Below the pieces are notes generated by a model that had not been told where the DNA came from, searched no databases, and saw nothing but the letters and a program-made list of their open reading frames with translations. The position numbers were made by a program, and so were the translations under genes. From the NCBI RefSeq assembly GCF_000429365.1, contig NZ_AUBS01000036.1:1-34692 (forward strand): a stretch of DNA of 34,692 nucleotides, given 5' to 3'. The stretch comes from Pseudodonghicola xiamenensis DSM 18339 (GTDB lineage Bacteria; Pseudomonadota; Alphaproteobacteria; Rhodobacterales; Rhodobacteraceae). This document shows positions 24,369-32,401 of the stretch, piece after piece (positions within the stretch are counted from its first letter, which is position 1; the number at the start of each line of letters is the position of its first letter).

Positions 24369-24644
24369 ATGTGCAACGCCTGCGGCTTTCCCGCCCGGCC
24401 CGGTGTCTGGACCGAGGCGGGAGCCGAAACGGCGATGGACAAGATGCGTGCGCAACTGATGCAGGGGGCGGTGATCAACCGCCTCCTGCGTCCGCACGGG
24501 CTGGTGGCGTCGGATGGTGGCACCGTTCCGGGCATTCAGCTTTCGACGATGACCGGTGCAACGACCATCGTCGATGACCTGCCGATGCTGTGGGAAGAGG
24601 TCGAGCGGCAGCTTGGCCACCCGCTCGATCCCTTGGCGGACTAA
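24369..24644 (+). CDS. Small conserved-context protein with N-terminal MCNACGFP motif
   Basis: 91 residues, not recognised as any family I know. It starts at once with a CxxC pair (C2, C5 in MCNAC), followed by a short helical region and a polar C-terminal half rich in Thr, Asp and Leu. There is no signal peptide or membrane segment. It is packed between the imidase-like gene (1 bp gap) and the COG0523 GTPase (1 bp gap), so it is co-translated with both. A metal-binding adaptor that links chaperone and enzyme, or a small subunit of the imidase, is inferred. Codon use matches the neighbours, so it is very likely a real gene. Confidence 0.7.
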   Translation: MCNACGFPARPGVWTEAGAETAMDKMRAQLMQGAVINRLLRPHGLVASDGGTVPGIQLSTMTGATTIVDDLPMLWEEVERQLGHPLDPLAD

Positions 24645-24645
24645 C

Positions 24646-25560
24646 ATGCGACTGACGATCCTTGGCGGCTATCTGGGCGCAGGCAAGACGACCTGGCTGC
24701 GCCACCAGATCCATGCCGGTGACATGGCGGGGGCAGTGATCCTTGTGAACGAGGCCGCCCAGACGCCGGTGGACGATGCGTTGCTCAAAGGGGTCTTCCG
24801 CACGCTGCCGGGCGGATGCGCCTGCTGCGAGGGGCGCGAGGACATGCTTGCCGCCCTGAGTGAACTTGCCGATCTGGCAAGTAGGGGCGAGGACGTGTCG
24901 CATGTTGTCCTTGAAACATCCGGCCTTGCCGATCCCGGCGCGATCATGGCGGCGGTGCAGGGTGATCCGGTGCTGGTCCATCACGTCCGTTTCGACCCGA
25001 TCCGGGTGGTCGTCGACGCGCTGCATGGCCTGGCACAGCTGCGCAGCGAACCCCTTGCGCGTCGGCAGGTTGCAGCGGCGGATCTGCTGACCGTGACCAA
25101 GTCCGATGCTGCGCAGCCCGGCGATCTCGCCCGTCTCGTCGCGACGCTGCGTGCGCTTAACCCGCATGCGAGCCTGAACTTCACGGTGCGCGGCGAAGAG
25201 ATCGCGCCGCCCGATTTGCCCTGGGCGGAACCCGAAGACCTGCCGCGTCTGCCGGAAGAGGGGCCGCTGCCCGCGCCGATGCGTCTGACCGTCCCGCCCG
25301 GCACCGACTGGACGGCGTTTTCGGTCTGGCTGTCCGCGCTGCTGCACGCGCGGGGCGACGACCTCGTGCGGGTCAAGGGCGTGGTGCGCACGCCTGCGGG
25401 GCGGCTGCTTCTGCAGACCGTGCGGCGCGTCGTGCAGCAACCCGAGATCCTGCCCGAGACGTCCGCCGCGCAGGACAATGTCGTGGTGTTCATCGGGCGC
25501 GGTTTCGACCAGAAGACGCTCGAACGATCATTCTCCCGCTACGTGATAGGTGAGGGTTAG
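24646..25560 (+). CDS. COG0523 (CobW/YeiR-type) GTP-dependent metallochaperone
   Basis: 304 residues. Walker A GYLGAGKT is at residues 8-15, the metal-binding CxCC as CACC at 58-61 within GGCACCEGRED, an ETSGLADP switch region at about 92-99, and a TKSD base-recognition motif in place of the common NKxD. The C-terminal CobW domain follows. The group inserts Zn, Fe, Co or Ni into client enzymes. ATG 24646 lies 1 bp after the preceding stop. The client is probably a metallohydrolase of this island, with the neighbouring imidase-like enzyme first in line. Its stop TAG overlaps the stop of the convergent Ntn-hydrolase gene. Confidence 0.88.
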   Translation: MRLTILGGYLGAGKTTWLRHQIHAGDMAGAVILVNEAAQTPVDDALLKGVFRTLPGGCACCEGREDMLAALSELADLASRGEDVSHVVLETSGLADPGAIMAAVQGDPVLVHHVRFDPIRVVVDALHGLAQLRSEPLARRQVAAADLLTVTKSDAAQPGDLARLVATLRALNPHASLNFTVRGEEIAPPDLPWAEPEDLPRLPEEGPLPAPMRLTVPPGTDWTAFSVWLSALLHARGDDLVRVKGVVRTPAGRLLLQTVRRVVQQPEILPETSAAQDNVVVFIGRGFDQKTLERSFSRYVIGEG

Positions 25561-27116
25561 GCGACGCGGATCGCCACGCCCCCTGCGCGTGGGTCATGCC
25601 CGCCATCGACCGTGCCGTCGGGCAGGCGCCGGATGATCCCGGCCGTTCCGGCCAAGGGGCTCAGCGCTTCGATCGGGCTGAGTTCGTGACCAAGCGCGGC
25701 GAGTGTGGCCAGAACTTCGGCCCCGGCATCTTCCTCGATCTTCAGCGTGTCGCGGCTGTCCGAGAAGGTGCGCCCAAGCAGGAACCGCGGCAGGCGCAGC
25801 GCGTCCTGTGGCGAAAGCCCGAAATCGAGGAGCGCCGTCAGCAAGAGCACCAACGTCTGCGGCTGCCCGTCCGCGCCCTGCGTTCCGTAAAGCAGATGCG
25901 GGCGCCCCTCGCGCAGCGACATCCCCGGATTAAGCGTGTAGAAGGGCCGCTTACCCGGCGCGAGCGCATTCGGGTGCGCGGGGTCATGGCTGAAGGCTGC
26001 GCCGCGGTTTTGCCACAGGATCCCGGTATCGCCCGCCATCACGAAGCTGCCCCAGTCGAAATAGGTGCTTTGCAGCACGCTGACCGATTGGCCGTTGGCA
26101 TCCGTCACGCCAAACCAGACCGTATCGCCATGTTGCCAAGGCTGCGGCCAGGGCAGGGCGCGCGCCGGATCGACCAGCTTTCGCTGCGCAGCGAGATAGG
26201 TGGGCGACAGCAGCGTTTCTGCATCTGCCGAGGGCCCGAAATCGGGATCGGCAATCGCATTGCGGTCAAGAAAGGCGCGCTTGATGGCCTCGACAGCTAG
26301 GTGGAAATGCTGCGCAGAACCGGGGCTAAGGCTGGTCATGTCGAACTGCGCCAGAACCCCCATAGCCTCAAGCGTCGCAAGCCCCTGCGCGGGCTGAGGC
26401 GGGGCCAGCAACTCCTCGCCGCGATAGTTCAGGCGCAGCGGTTCAGCCCGGCGACAGCGCGTCGCGGCGAGGTCGGCTGCGCGGATCGGAGACCCTGCTG
26501 CTTCTAGCCCCGCAGCGATGCGGGCCGCCAGCGCCCCCTCGTAGAAAGTACGCGCGCCCTGATCCGCGATCGACTGCAGGGTTTCGGCAAGCTCGGGCTG
26601 CAACAGCGTCGCGCCGATGTCGGGCGCCTCGCCGTCCGGCAGGAAGACTCGCGCAAAGTCGGGATAGGCCCGCGCCTCGTCGAGCCGCCGGGTGAGCCAG
26701 TAATGGTATGAGGGCGTGACCGGAACGCCCTCGCGCGCGGCCGAGATCGCCGGAGCGATCAGATCCGCCAGCGCCCGTCCGCTCCCCGATCTGCGCGACA
26801 TCGCGAGGGCATCTTCCCACGAGGCAACGAGGCAGGCGGTCGTCAGGGCGGCCTCGGGGCCACGAACCGGGATCGGTGCATCGGCGCACGCGGCCGTCGC
26901 GGCCTGACCGATGCCCATCAGCACCTCAGCCTCGCCCGCAGCATCGGCGACGATCCAGATCGCATCGCCGCCGAGCCCGCAGAAATGCGGCATCGAGACG
27001 GCCAGCACTGCCGAGACGGCCACCGCCGCCTCGAGCGCCGTTCCGCCACCACGTAACACCTGTGCGCCGGTCTCAGAGGCAATCGGGCAGGGGCTCGACA
27101 CCATTCCTTCAGACAT
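25557..27116 (-). CDS. Gamma-glutamyltransferase-like Ntn hydrolase, HpxW (oxamate amidohydrolase) type
   Basis: 519 residues. The self-processing nucleophile lies at the Thr of HGDTVWFGV (about residue 352), which aligns with Thr391 of E. coli GGT. The following segments QNRGAAFS, LAPGKRPFYTLNP, YGTQGADGQPQ and LLGRTFSD resemble the HpxW oxamate amidohydrolase group more than true glutathione-cleaving GGT. There is no signal peptide, so it is cytosolic, which also argues against glutathione salvage. ATG 27116 has AGAGG 7 bp upstream. It follows the amidohydrolase gene by 10 bp. Cleaving an amide such as oxamate or a gamma-glutamyl compound at the end of a ureide path is inferred. Confidence 0.85.
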   Translation of the reverse strand: MSEGMVSSPCPIASETGAQVLRGGGTALEAAVAVSAVLAVSMPHFCGLGGDAIWIVADAAGEAEVLMGIGQAATAACADAPIPVRGPEAALTTACLVASWEDALAMSRRSGSGRALADLIAPAISAAREGVPVTPSYHYWLTRRLDEARAYPDFARVFLPDGEAPDIGATLLQPELAETLQSIADQGARTFYEGALAARIAAGLEAAGSPIRAADLAATRCRRAEPLRLNYRGEELLAPPQPAQGLATLEAMGVLAQFDMTSLSPGSAQHFHLAVEAIKRAFLDRNAIADPDFGPSADAETLLSPTYLAAQRKLVDPARALPWPQPWQHGDTVWFGVTDANGQSVSVLQSTYFDWGSFVMAGDTGILWQNRGAAFSHDPAHPNALAPGKRPFYTLNPGMSLREGRPHLLYGTQGADGQPQTLVLLLTALLDFGLSPQDALRLPRFLLGRTFSDSRDTLKIEEDAGAEVLATLAALGHELSPIEALSPLAGTAGIIRRLPDGTVDGGHDPRAGGVAIRVA

Positions 27117-27126
27117 GGAGATCCTC

Positions 27127-28356
27127 TCAGGCGGGAGCGAAGAGCCGCGCGCGCGGCTGTTCGAAAGTTATCTTGCCTGCCTTCATACCCCAGAGCGGGC
27201 GCTCGATCTCTGCCACGGCAGCGGCGGGCGAGGCGGCGGGAAGCAGAACGAAATCGGCCGCAGTTCCGGGCATGATCCGCGCCTCGCGGCCCAGCAGCCG
27301 GAACGGCTCGGTCGAGACCATCGCGAAGCACTGCGCCAGATCGGCCTCGGCGCCAAGCTGCGCGACATTGGCGTAAAGGTTCGCCATCCGCGTGAGCGAG
27401 CAATCGCCATAAGGCGTGAAGGGGTTCAGAACGTTGTTCGTCGCCACCGTGCAGCACACACCTTCGCAGGCAAACCGATGGGCCGGTGCGACACCGCGCG
27501 GGATCAGGTGGTCGTGGTCGCGCCCCATGATGAAGAGGTCCGTCGCCGGCAGGACCGTCAGGGCGATGCCGGCGTCTTTCATCAACGCGATGCTCTCGGC
27601 CAGTTGCGCCGGAGGCAGGGCCGAAAGCTTGGTCACGTGCCCCACCGTGACGCGGCCCTGCATCCCGTGGCGGATCGTCTGGCGGGCGACTTCGTCGAGG
27701 TGCCGCCAACTGGTGTCGAGGTCGAAGTCTAGGTGAAAGTCCAGGTCGACGTCATAGGCGTGGGCGATCCGGAACAGCCAGTCGATCTGCGCCTTCGGGT
27801 TAGTATCGGTATAGGGACAGCCGCCCAGAACCTCGGCCCCCGCGTCGAGCGCCCGCAAGAGCAGAGCATCGGTGCCGGGCAGGTTTGTCAGACCCTCTTG
27901 CGGGAAGACGCAGATCTCGAGATCGAGCGCCCAGGCGAAATCCTTTTTGAGCTGGCGCACCGCCTCGAAGCCCATCAGCCCGATCACCGGGTCGATCTCG
28001 ACCTGGGTGCGGATCAGCGTTGTGCCTTGTGCGATGGCCTTGCGCAGCACGCGCGCGCCGCGTTCATAGAGGTCTTCGGGCGTGAAACCTGCCTTGGCGC
28101 GGCTGACGGCGCCGATCGCGCCTTTCAGCGTGCCCTCGGGATTGGCGCAGCGATCTAGGATGCAGGCCTTGTCGAGGTGCAGGTGACTGTCGGCAAAGCC
28201 GCGGATCAACAGACCGCCTTCGCCGTCGATCACCGGAGCCTCGCTCGCAATTCCCGCCGAGACCGCAGTGATCATCCCGGCCTTCACGGCGATGTCGACG
28301 GGGGCGGAGATGTCCTCCGCCAGCCGAACGTTGCGGACAACCAGATCGAGTGTCAT
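27127..28356 (-). CDS. CodA/AtzC-like amidohydrolase with altered catalytic residues
   Basis: 409 residues, metal-dependent amidohydrolase barrel. The HLH metal pair is at residues 58-60, the third His in DFHLD (H208) and a fourth in GHVT (H240), all as in cytosine deaminase. Two key positions differ: where E. coli CodA has E217 this protein has F211, and where CodA has D313-D314 it reads N307-N308. Deamination by the CodA mechanism is therefore doubtful. I chose ATG 28356 because GGGGGAGG lies directly upstream; the longer frame to 28542 lacks homology. Co-transcribed with the HpxW-like gene and divergent from an NTF2-like gene. Database names such as cytosine deaminase should be taken as family labels only. 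Confidence 0.85.
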   Translation of the reverse strand: MTLDLVVRNVRLAEDISAPVDIAVKAGMITAVSAGIASEAPVIDGEGGLLIRGFADSHLHLDKACILDRCANPEGTLKGAIGAVSRAKAGFTPEDLYERGARVLRKAIAQGTTLIRTQVEIDPVIGLMGFEAVRQLKKDFAWALDLEICVFPQEGLTNLPGTDALLLRALDAGAEVLGGCPYTDTNPKAQIDWLFRIAHAYDVDLDFHLDFDLDTSWRHLDEVARQTIRHGMQGRVTVGHVTKLSALPPAQLAESIALMKDAGIALTVLPATDLFIMGRDHDHLIPRGVAPAHRFACEGVCCTVATNNVLNPFTPYGDCSLTRMANLYANVAQLGAEADLAQCFAMVSTEPFRLLGREARIMPGTAADFVLLPAASPAAAVAEIERPLWGMKAGKITFEQPRARLFAPA

Positions 28357-28566
28357 TACCTCCCCCTTCCTTGCGGACCAAGGACCCCAGATAGGGGGCA
28401 AGGTCAATGCGGCGCCGACGCGCCCAACGGTGCGCCCCCAGGTTGCCGACCAAATGGTCAAAGCGTTGCCGGAGTGCCCGAATTTTGCGCGCGAAGATAT
28501 GCCGTGCATGCGGCGCAAGCGACAGCTATCCTTTGGCACCACTTACGAAAATATACGGAGCGAGAG
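28357..28566. other. Divergent intergenic region, amidohydrolase / NTF2-like gene
   Basis: 210 bp. It contains the short dyad GACC-AAAT-GGTC at 28448-28459 and the GGAG box of the NTF2-like gene. No GAAAW-N4-WTTTC site and no obvious gene. Confidence 0.5.
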
Positions 28567-28989
28567 ATGGCGCAGTCCCGCGTACATGACGTCGACGCGC
28601 TGCCCGAAGAGGCGCGCATCGTCCACGATTTCCTCGAAGCCTCGATGAAGCCCGACCCCGAGAAGGCGGCGACTTACATGTCCGAGGATGTCGTCATCAC
28701 CTTCACCGGTGGGCGCGTATATCACCACGCCTCGGGTCCGACCGAGTTCAACGCGATGCGCTACAGCTGGGTCAAGAAAGACATGGTGAGCTTTGACGTC
28801 GCACAGGGCGCCGAGGGGACGGTGGTCTATTCGACCGGTACGCTTTACGGCGAATGGCCCGACGGCACGCCCTTCGAGGGGAACCGCTATGTCGACCGCT
28901 TCGTCGTGAAGGGCGGCAAGATCGTCAAGATGGACGTCTGGAACGACTCGGCCGAGCGGATCCTGATCCGGCGTGGCATCACAGCCTGA
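28567..28989 (+). CDS. NTF2-like / SnoaL-like domain protein
   Basis: 140 residues with the cone-shaped NTF2/SnoaL alpha-plus-beta pattern: an N-terminal helix (about 12-35), then strands with GTLYGEWPDGTPFEGN and a closing strand FVVKGGKIVKMDVW. Members act as small enzymes or binding subunits. Small NTF2-like proteins also sit beside HpxW-type and amidase genes in ureide loci (HpxZ/AtzH), but I cannot claim orthology. The start ATG 28567 has GGAG 6 bp upstream; earlier in-frame starts overlap the divergent gene. It is transcribed with, or read through into, the sensor kinase gene 68 bp downstream. Confidence 0.78.
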   Translation: MAQSRVHDVDALPEEARIVHDFLEASMKPDPEKAATYMSEDVVITFTGGRVYHHASGPTEFNAMRYSWVKKDMVSFDVAQGAEGTVVYSTGTLYGEWPDGTPFEGNRYVDRFVVKGGKIVKMDVWNDSAERILIRRGITA

Positions 28990-29057
28990 GGTGATGGGCG
29001 CGCGCGGCGCGACTTGCCTTGCGCCGGCGCCGCTATATGCTTCGGGCGAGGAGTGAG

Positions 29058-30332
29058 ATGGCCCGAGACCCGATCAGCCCCCCTGTCATGCCCGGCGCCG
29101 ATCGTCTTGGCGCGCTCTTGCCGCATGTCGCGGGAGGACAGGGCGACGACGTCTGGCTCGATGTGCTTTCGGCCGTCGACCGCACCTATGCCGATCTCGT
29201 CGACTACCAGGAACGGCTCGAGCGGCAGAACCGCGAGCTTGAGGATCTGCGTTCGTTCCTCGGCTCAATCCTGTCCTCGGTTTCGGATGCGCTGATCGTG
29301 CTGTCGCGGCAGGGGATCGTGGTCGAGACCTCGGCCTCTGTTGGTACGTTGACCGGACGGATCGCCGCGGAATGGCACGGCGCGCCGCTGGCAGAGATGT
29401 TCCTGCCTGACAGTCTCGCTGCGATCGACAAGGCGCTGGCAGAGGCCGCGAACCTGCGCGCCCCGGTGACCATCGAGGCGGCTCTGAAGGGGGCAGAGGG
29501 TGCCGCACCGCTCGAACTTTCGATCAGCCCCCGCATTGACGATCGTGGTCGCGTTGCGGGTTATGTGCTCAGCGGCCGTCCTCTGGGCGAGCTTCGTCAG
29601 GCCTATTCCGCCCTGGCGCGCAGCCACGAGGAACTCAAGGCGACCCAGGCGCAGCTTGTCAGGAACGAAAAGCTCGCCTCGCTGGGCCGGTTGCTCGCCG
29701 GCGTCGCGCATGAGCTCAACAACCCGATCAGTTTCGTCTACGCCAATGCCCATGCGCTCGAACGCTATGTCGGCAAGTTCGAGACCTATTTCGAGCGTGT
29801 GCAGGCCAGCGCCTCGCGCGAGGAACTGATCGCGCTGCGCAGCGAACTCAAGCTGGATCGCGAGGTGCGCAACCTGCGCGACGCCGTCTCGGGCGCGCGC
29901 GAGGGGGCCGAACGGGTGCGCGATATCGTCGAGGATCTGCGGCGGCTCAGCGCCGAGGGCTCGGGCGAGATGGTGTCGTTCGATCTGGTCGATACCGCGC
30001 ATGTGGCGGCGAACTGGGTGCGGCGCGGGTCCAAGACCGCGGCGGAGGTTGTTTTCATCGGGGCGCCCGAACTTATGGTGCGCGGCCGTCCCGGCCATGT
30101 GCAGCAGGTGGTGATGAACCTCGTGCAGAACGCCATCGACGCGCTCGAGGGGCGAAAGGATGGCCGCATCGAGATTGGCGCCGGTGTCGAGGACGGTCGC
30201 GGCCAGCTATGGGTGCACGACAATGGCCCCGGTGTCTCGGCCGAGGTGGCGCAGGCGATCTTCGATCCGTTTGCGGTGTTTGATCGACAGGGCATAGCCC
30301 TCGTGCCGGGTGGTTCTGCCGTCGATCGCTGA
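29058..30332 (+). pseudogene. PAS sensor histidine kinase, 3'-truncated by fusion with an IS5-family element
   Basis: Real kinase sequence runs from ATG 29058 (GAGGAG upstream) to about 30272. It comprises an N-terminal coiled coil (about 40-70), a PAS domain (about 70-185), a second coiled coil, the H box VAHELNNPISFVYAN (phospho-His at about 226), the N box NLVQNAIDAL, and G1 DNGPG. The frame then leaves the family after AIFDPF and ends 20 codons later in IS sequence. The F/G2 part of the ATP lid, normally TKPxGxGTGLGL, is missing, so kinase activity is not expected. Sequence around the H box resembles HupT-type hydrogenase sensor kinases, but that is a weak call. The junction is a 12-bp microhomology. 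Confidence 0.82.
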
Positions 30333-31295
30333 ATATCTCGCCTTCTGCGCGACATGCGGCGTGACGCAGGCTTGCCGCAGGTCGGCGACGAACTCGGCGG
30401 CGTCGAAGCCCTTGTCGGCGCCCAGCGTCAACTGCCGCGTCGATCCGGGGGAGTGGCGGTGGATCATGTCCAGTGCGGCGCGCCGTTCCGCGTGACCGTC
30501 GGCCTGCGTCAGGTCGCCCTGCACGATCAGGCCGTTGCGGTTCTCCATCAGCGCATGGCCGATGAAGCAAAGCATCGCGCCGGTGCCGGGGGATTTCTTG
30601 TAGAGCCGGGCATCCGGGTCGGTGGTTGAGGCATGGGTGGCATTGGACCGCTTCTCGCCCCGGAAATCGACTTCCGCATTACGGTTCTGGCGGGTGGGAC
30701 GGGACATCGGGTCGGTCTCGGACGGTGTCGGTTCGGGGTGGTCTTCGGTAGGGTTGTCTTGACCGGACGGGCCGCCCGGATCGTCGTCAGACGGCGTGTC
30801 GGTCGCCTTCGGCTGGAAGCTCTTCATGGAGGCCCAGGCCTTCACCAACGTGCCATCGACCGAGAAGTGGTCGTCCGACAAGAGCGGCGCCACCTCGCGA
30901 TGGGCCAGGATCGCAGCCATCACCTTGCGCGACATGTCGGTTGTCAGCAGCCGGTCGCGGTTCTTGCTGAACACCGTGGGAACCCAGACCGGGTCGTCGA
31001 TTCCCAGCCCGACGAACCATCGGAACAGCAGGTTATAGTCCATCTGCTCCATCAACTGCCGTTCCGAGCGGATCGAGAACAGGATCTGGATCAGGCTCGC
31101 CCGGATCAGCCGCTCCGGCGCAATCGAGGGGCGGCCGAAATCGGTGTAAAGCTCCTCGAACTCGCCATCCAGGCTCGCCAGCGCGTCGTTCACCACCTGC
31201 CGGATCTTGCGCAACGGATGCCGCGCGGGGATGCGCGCCTCCAGATCGACATAGCTGAACAGCGACCCGCTCGTCTCGTCCGTCCCGCGCATCAT
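30207..31295 (-). pseudogene. IS5-family DDE transposase, C-terminally truncated
   Basis: 362 codons, of which about the first 345 belong to the family. DUF772-type N-terminal domain (FSYVDLEARIPARHPLRKI, then GRPSIAPERLIRASLIQ) and FRWFVGLGIDDPVW. Catalytic residues are FSVDGTLVKAW (first Asp, about 146), LGADKGFDAAEF (second Asp) and SIKHRKRIE, where the catalytic Glu is the last genuine residue. The usual next segment, FGWGKTVGGLRKT and the following 40 residues, is lost; instead the frame runs into antisense kinase sequence. A long polar insert rich in Asp/Pro/Thr lies at about 168-200. Probably inactive. Confidence 0.85.
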
Positions 31296-31369
31296 AACCC
31301 CCGCCGTTATCGTGCCGACGGTGAATCATGTTCTCATACCTCTGTCGAGGCGGGACTATTTCAGCGGCC
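30261..31369 (-). mobile_element. IS5-family element, 3' end deleted
   Basis: The outer boundary near 31369 is placed where AGGCCGCTGAAATAGTCC, read on the minus strand, resembles an IS terminus and tniB sequence begins outside. The other end is missing: transposase sequence stops at 30261-30272 in the TTCGATCCGTTT word shared with the kinase gene, so no second inverted repeat exists. The element interrupts tniB. Confidence 0.7.
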
Positions 31370-31607
31370 TGTTATTGCTGCCATGCCACTGGAAAAGAAG
31401 TCCAACCTGAAGGTCAAGTCACTCAAGCAGATACTTGCACTGACCGGTGGGGTGACCTCGCGCATTTTCGCCCTGATCAAGGATCTTTCCATCGACGCCA
31501 TTGCAACAGGTGATGAATGCATCACCGATGACGCAATCGCAAAATGGACACCGGTTTGGTCGCGCCATGCGAACGGCAATCGGCGGCTCGAGAAGTCCGG
31601 GGTGTGA
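31370..31607 (+). pseudogene. tniB: TniB-family transposition ATPase, C-terminal fragment
   Basis: About 79 codons in frame with TGA 31605-31607. The residues PLEKKSNLKVKSLKQIL followed by LTGGVTSRIFALIKDLSIDAI match the C-terminal helical region of TniB, the AAA+ regulator of TniA transposases. Walker motifs and everything upstream are replaced by the IS5-family element. Its stop overlaps the tniQ GTG start (GTGTGA), the normal tniB-tniQ arrangement, so the gene was intact before the IS insertion. No tniA is visible in the window. Confidence 0.75.
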
Positions 31608-32395
31608 AGCCGCACCCGCTGCCAAAAACTGTCGCGCCGCTGCCAGACGAGTTGTTGTCAGGTTGGTTGTCTCGGTTGGCTGCGGCCAACTACTGTGATG
31701 ACGCCGAACTGCTGGCTCATATCAAGATCGATACCGCGCATGGCACCGCCTTGGACTTCGGCATTGACGCGGTGGCGGCAGAGAAGATTGCCAGCGCTGC
31801 ACGTGTCGCCCCAGACGTCGTGCGATCTTTGACCTTTCCAGCAATGACGCCACGAGAAGCCTCGCTGACGGCACAGATGCCATTCCAGCATTGCCCGCAA
31901 TGCTCCCGAGAGGGCCTTTCGCTCAGGCATTGGAGGCGGGCCTGGGCATTCGACTGCCAGGTTTGCGGGACGAGACTTGTGCAGACGCTCGGCAAGGACG
32001 GTGGTGAACAGATGCCCGAAAAGCTGATAAATCGTGCGCGCCACGGCGCAGCGCGGCTTGAATACGCCGCGCGATTACGCAGTCTCAGGCAACTTCGGCG
32101 CGCAATGCGCGCGGTCACCTTTGCCATATCATTAAAGGCCTTCCGCGGAGATCCGGCATACGCTCTTCAGAGCCACAAACCAGAAGTGAGGCTGTTCGGC
32201 CTTGCTGCCATTGATGCCGCCCGATCACGTCCGCTGGTCAAAGCGGCCATCTCAAGCTCCGGCATCGACGACTATGCAAGGGTTGCTCTATTGCGCGCCT
32301 TCGAGAAAGAGCCACGTCTGCTTGTTGCGGTTGATCATATTGCGCAAAGGCGCGCAAGAAGCACAGGCCCGACGACAGCCGAATCTCGCAATTAA
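31604..32395 (+). CDS. tniQ: TniQ-family transposition protein
   Basis: 263 residues. The N-terminal segment PLPDELLSGWLSRLAAAN is the family signature. A zinc-finger-like pair is made by HCPQC (about 101-105) and CQVCG (about 126-130). The C-terminal part is helical and Arg-rich. TniQ helps choose the target site with TniA and TniB. I chose GTG 31604, which overlaps the tniB stop; the frame further upstream belongs to tniB. The protein is shorter than many TniQ members of about 350-400 residues. With tniA and most of tniB missing it can act only if supplied in trans, and the copy starting left of the window may do so. Confidence 0.85.
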   Translation: MKPHPLPKTVAPLPDELLSGWLSRLAAANYCDDAELLAHIKIDTAHGTALDFGIDAVAAEKIASAARVAPDVVRSLTFPAMTPREASLTAQMPFQHCPQCSREGLSLRHWRRAWAFDCQVCGTRLVQTLGKDGGEQMPEKLINRARHGAARLEYAARLRSLRQLRRAMRAVTFAISLKAFRGDPAYALQSHKPEVRLFGLAAIDAARSRPLVKAAISSSGIDDYARVALLRAFEKEPRLLVAVDHIAQRRARSTGPTTAESRN

Positions 32396-32401
32396 GGGCA
32401 A
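32307..32401 (+). repeat. 95-bp exact direct repeat of window start (1-95)
   Basis: Bases 32307-32401 are identical to 1-95, covering the last 28 codons of tniQ and the first transposon-end repeat. The identity may extend further left outside the window. The two copies are 32.3 kb apart in the same orientation and bracket the whole catabolic island. Confidence 0.95.

Noticed and set aside
23078..24535. 485-codon open frame on the minus strand
   Set aside because: Antisense to the racemase end and the imidase-like gene.
30633..31382. Plus-strand frame that continues upstream of the tniB fragment
   Set aside because: This part is antisense to the IS transposase; only the section after about 31370 has TniB similarity.
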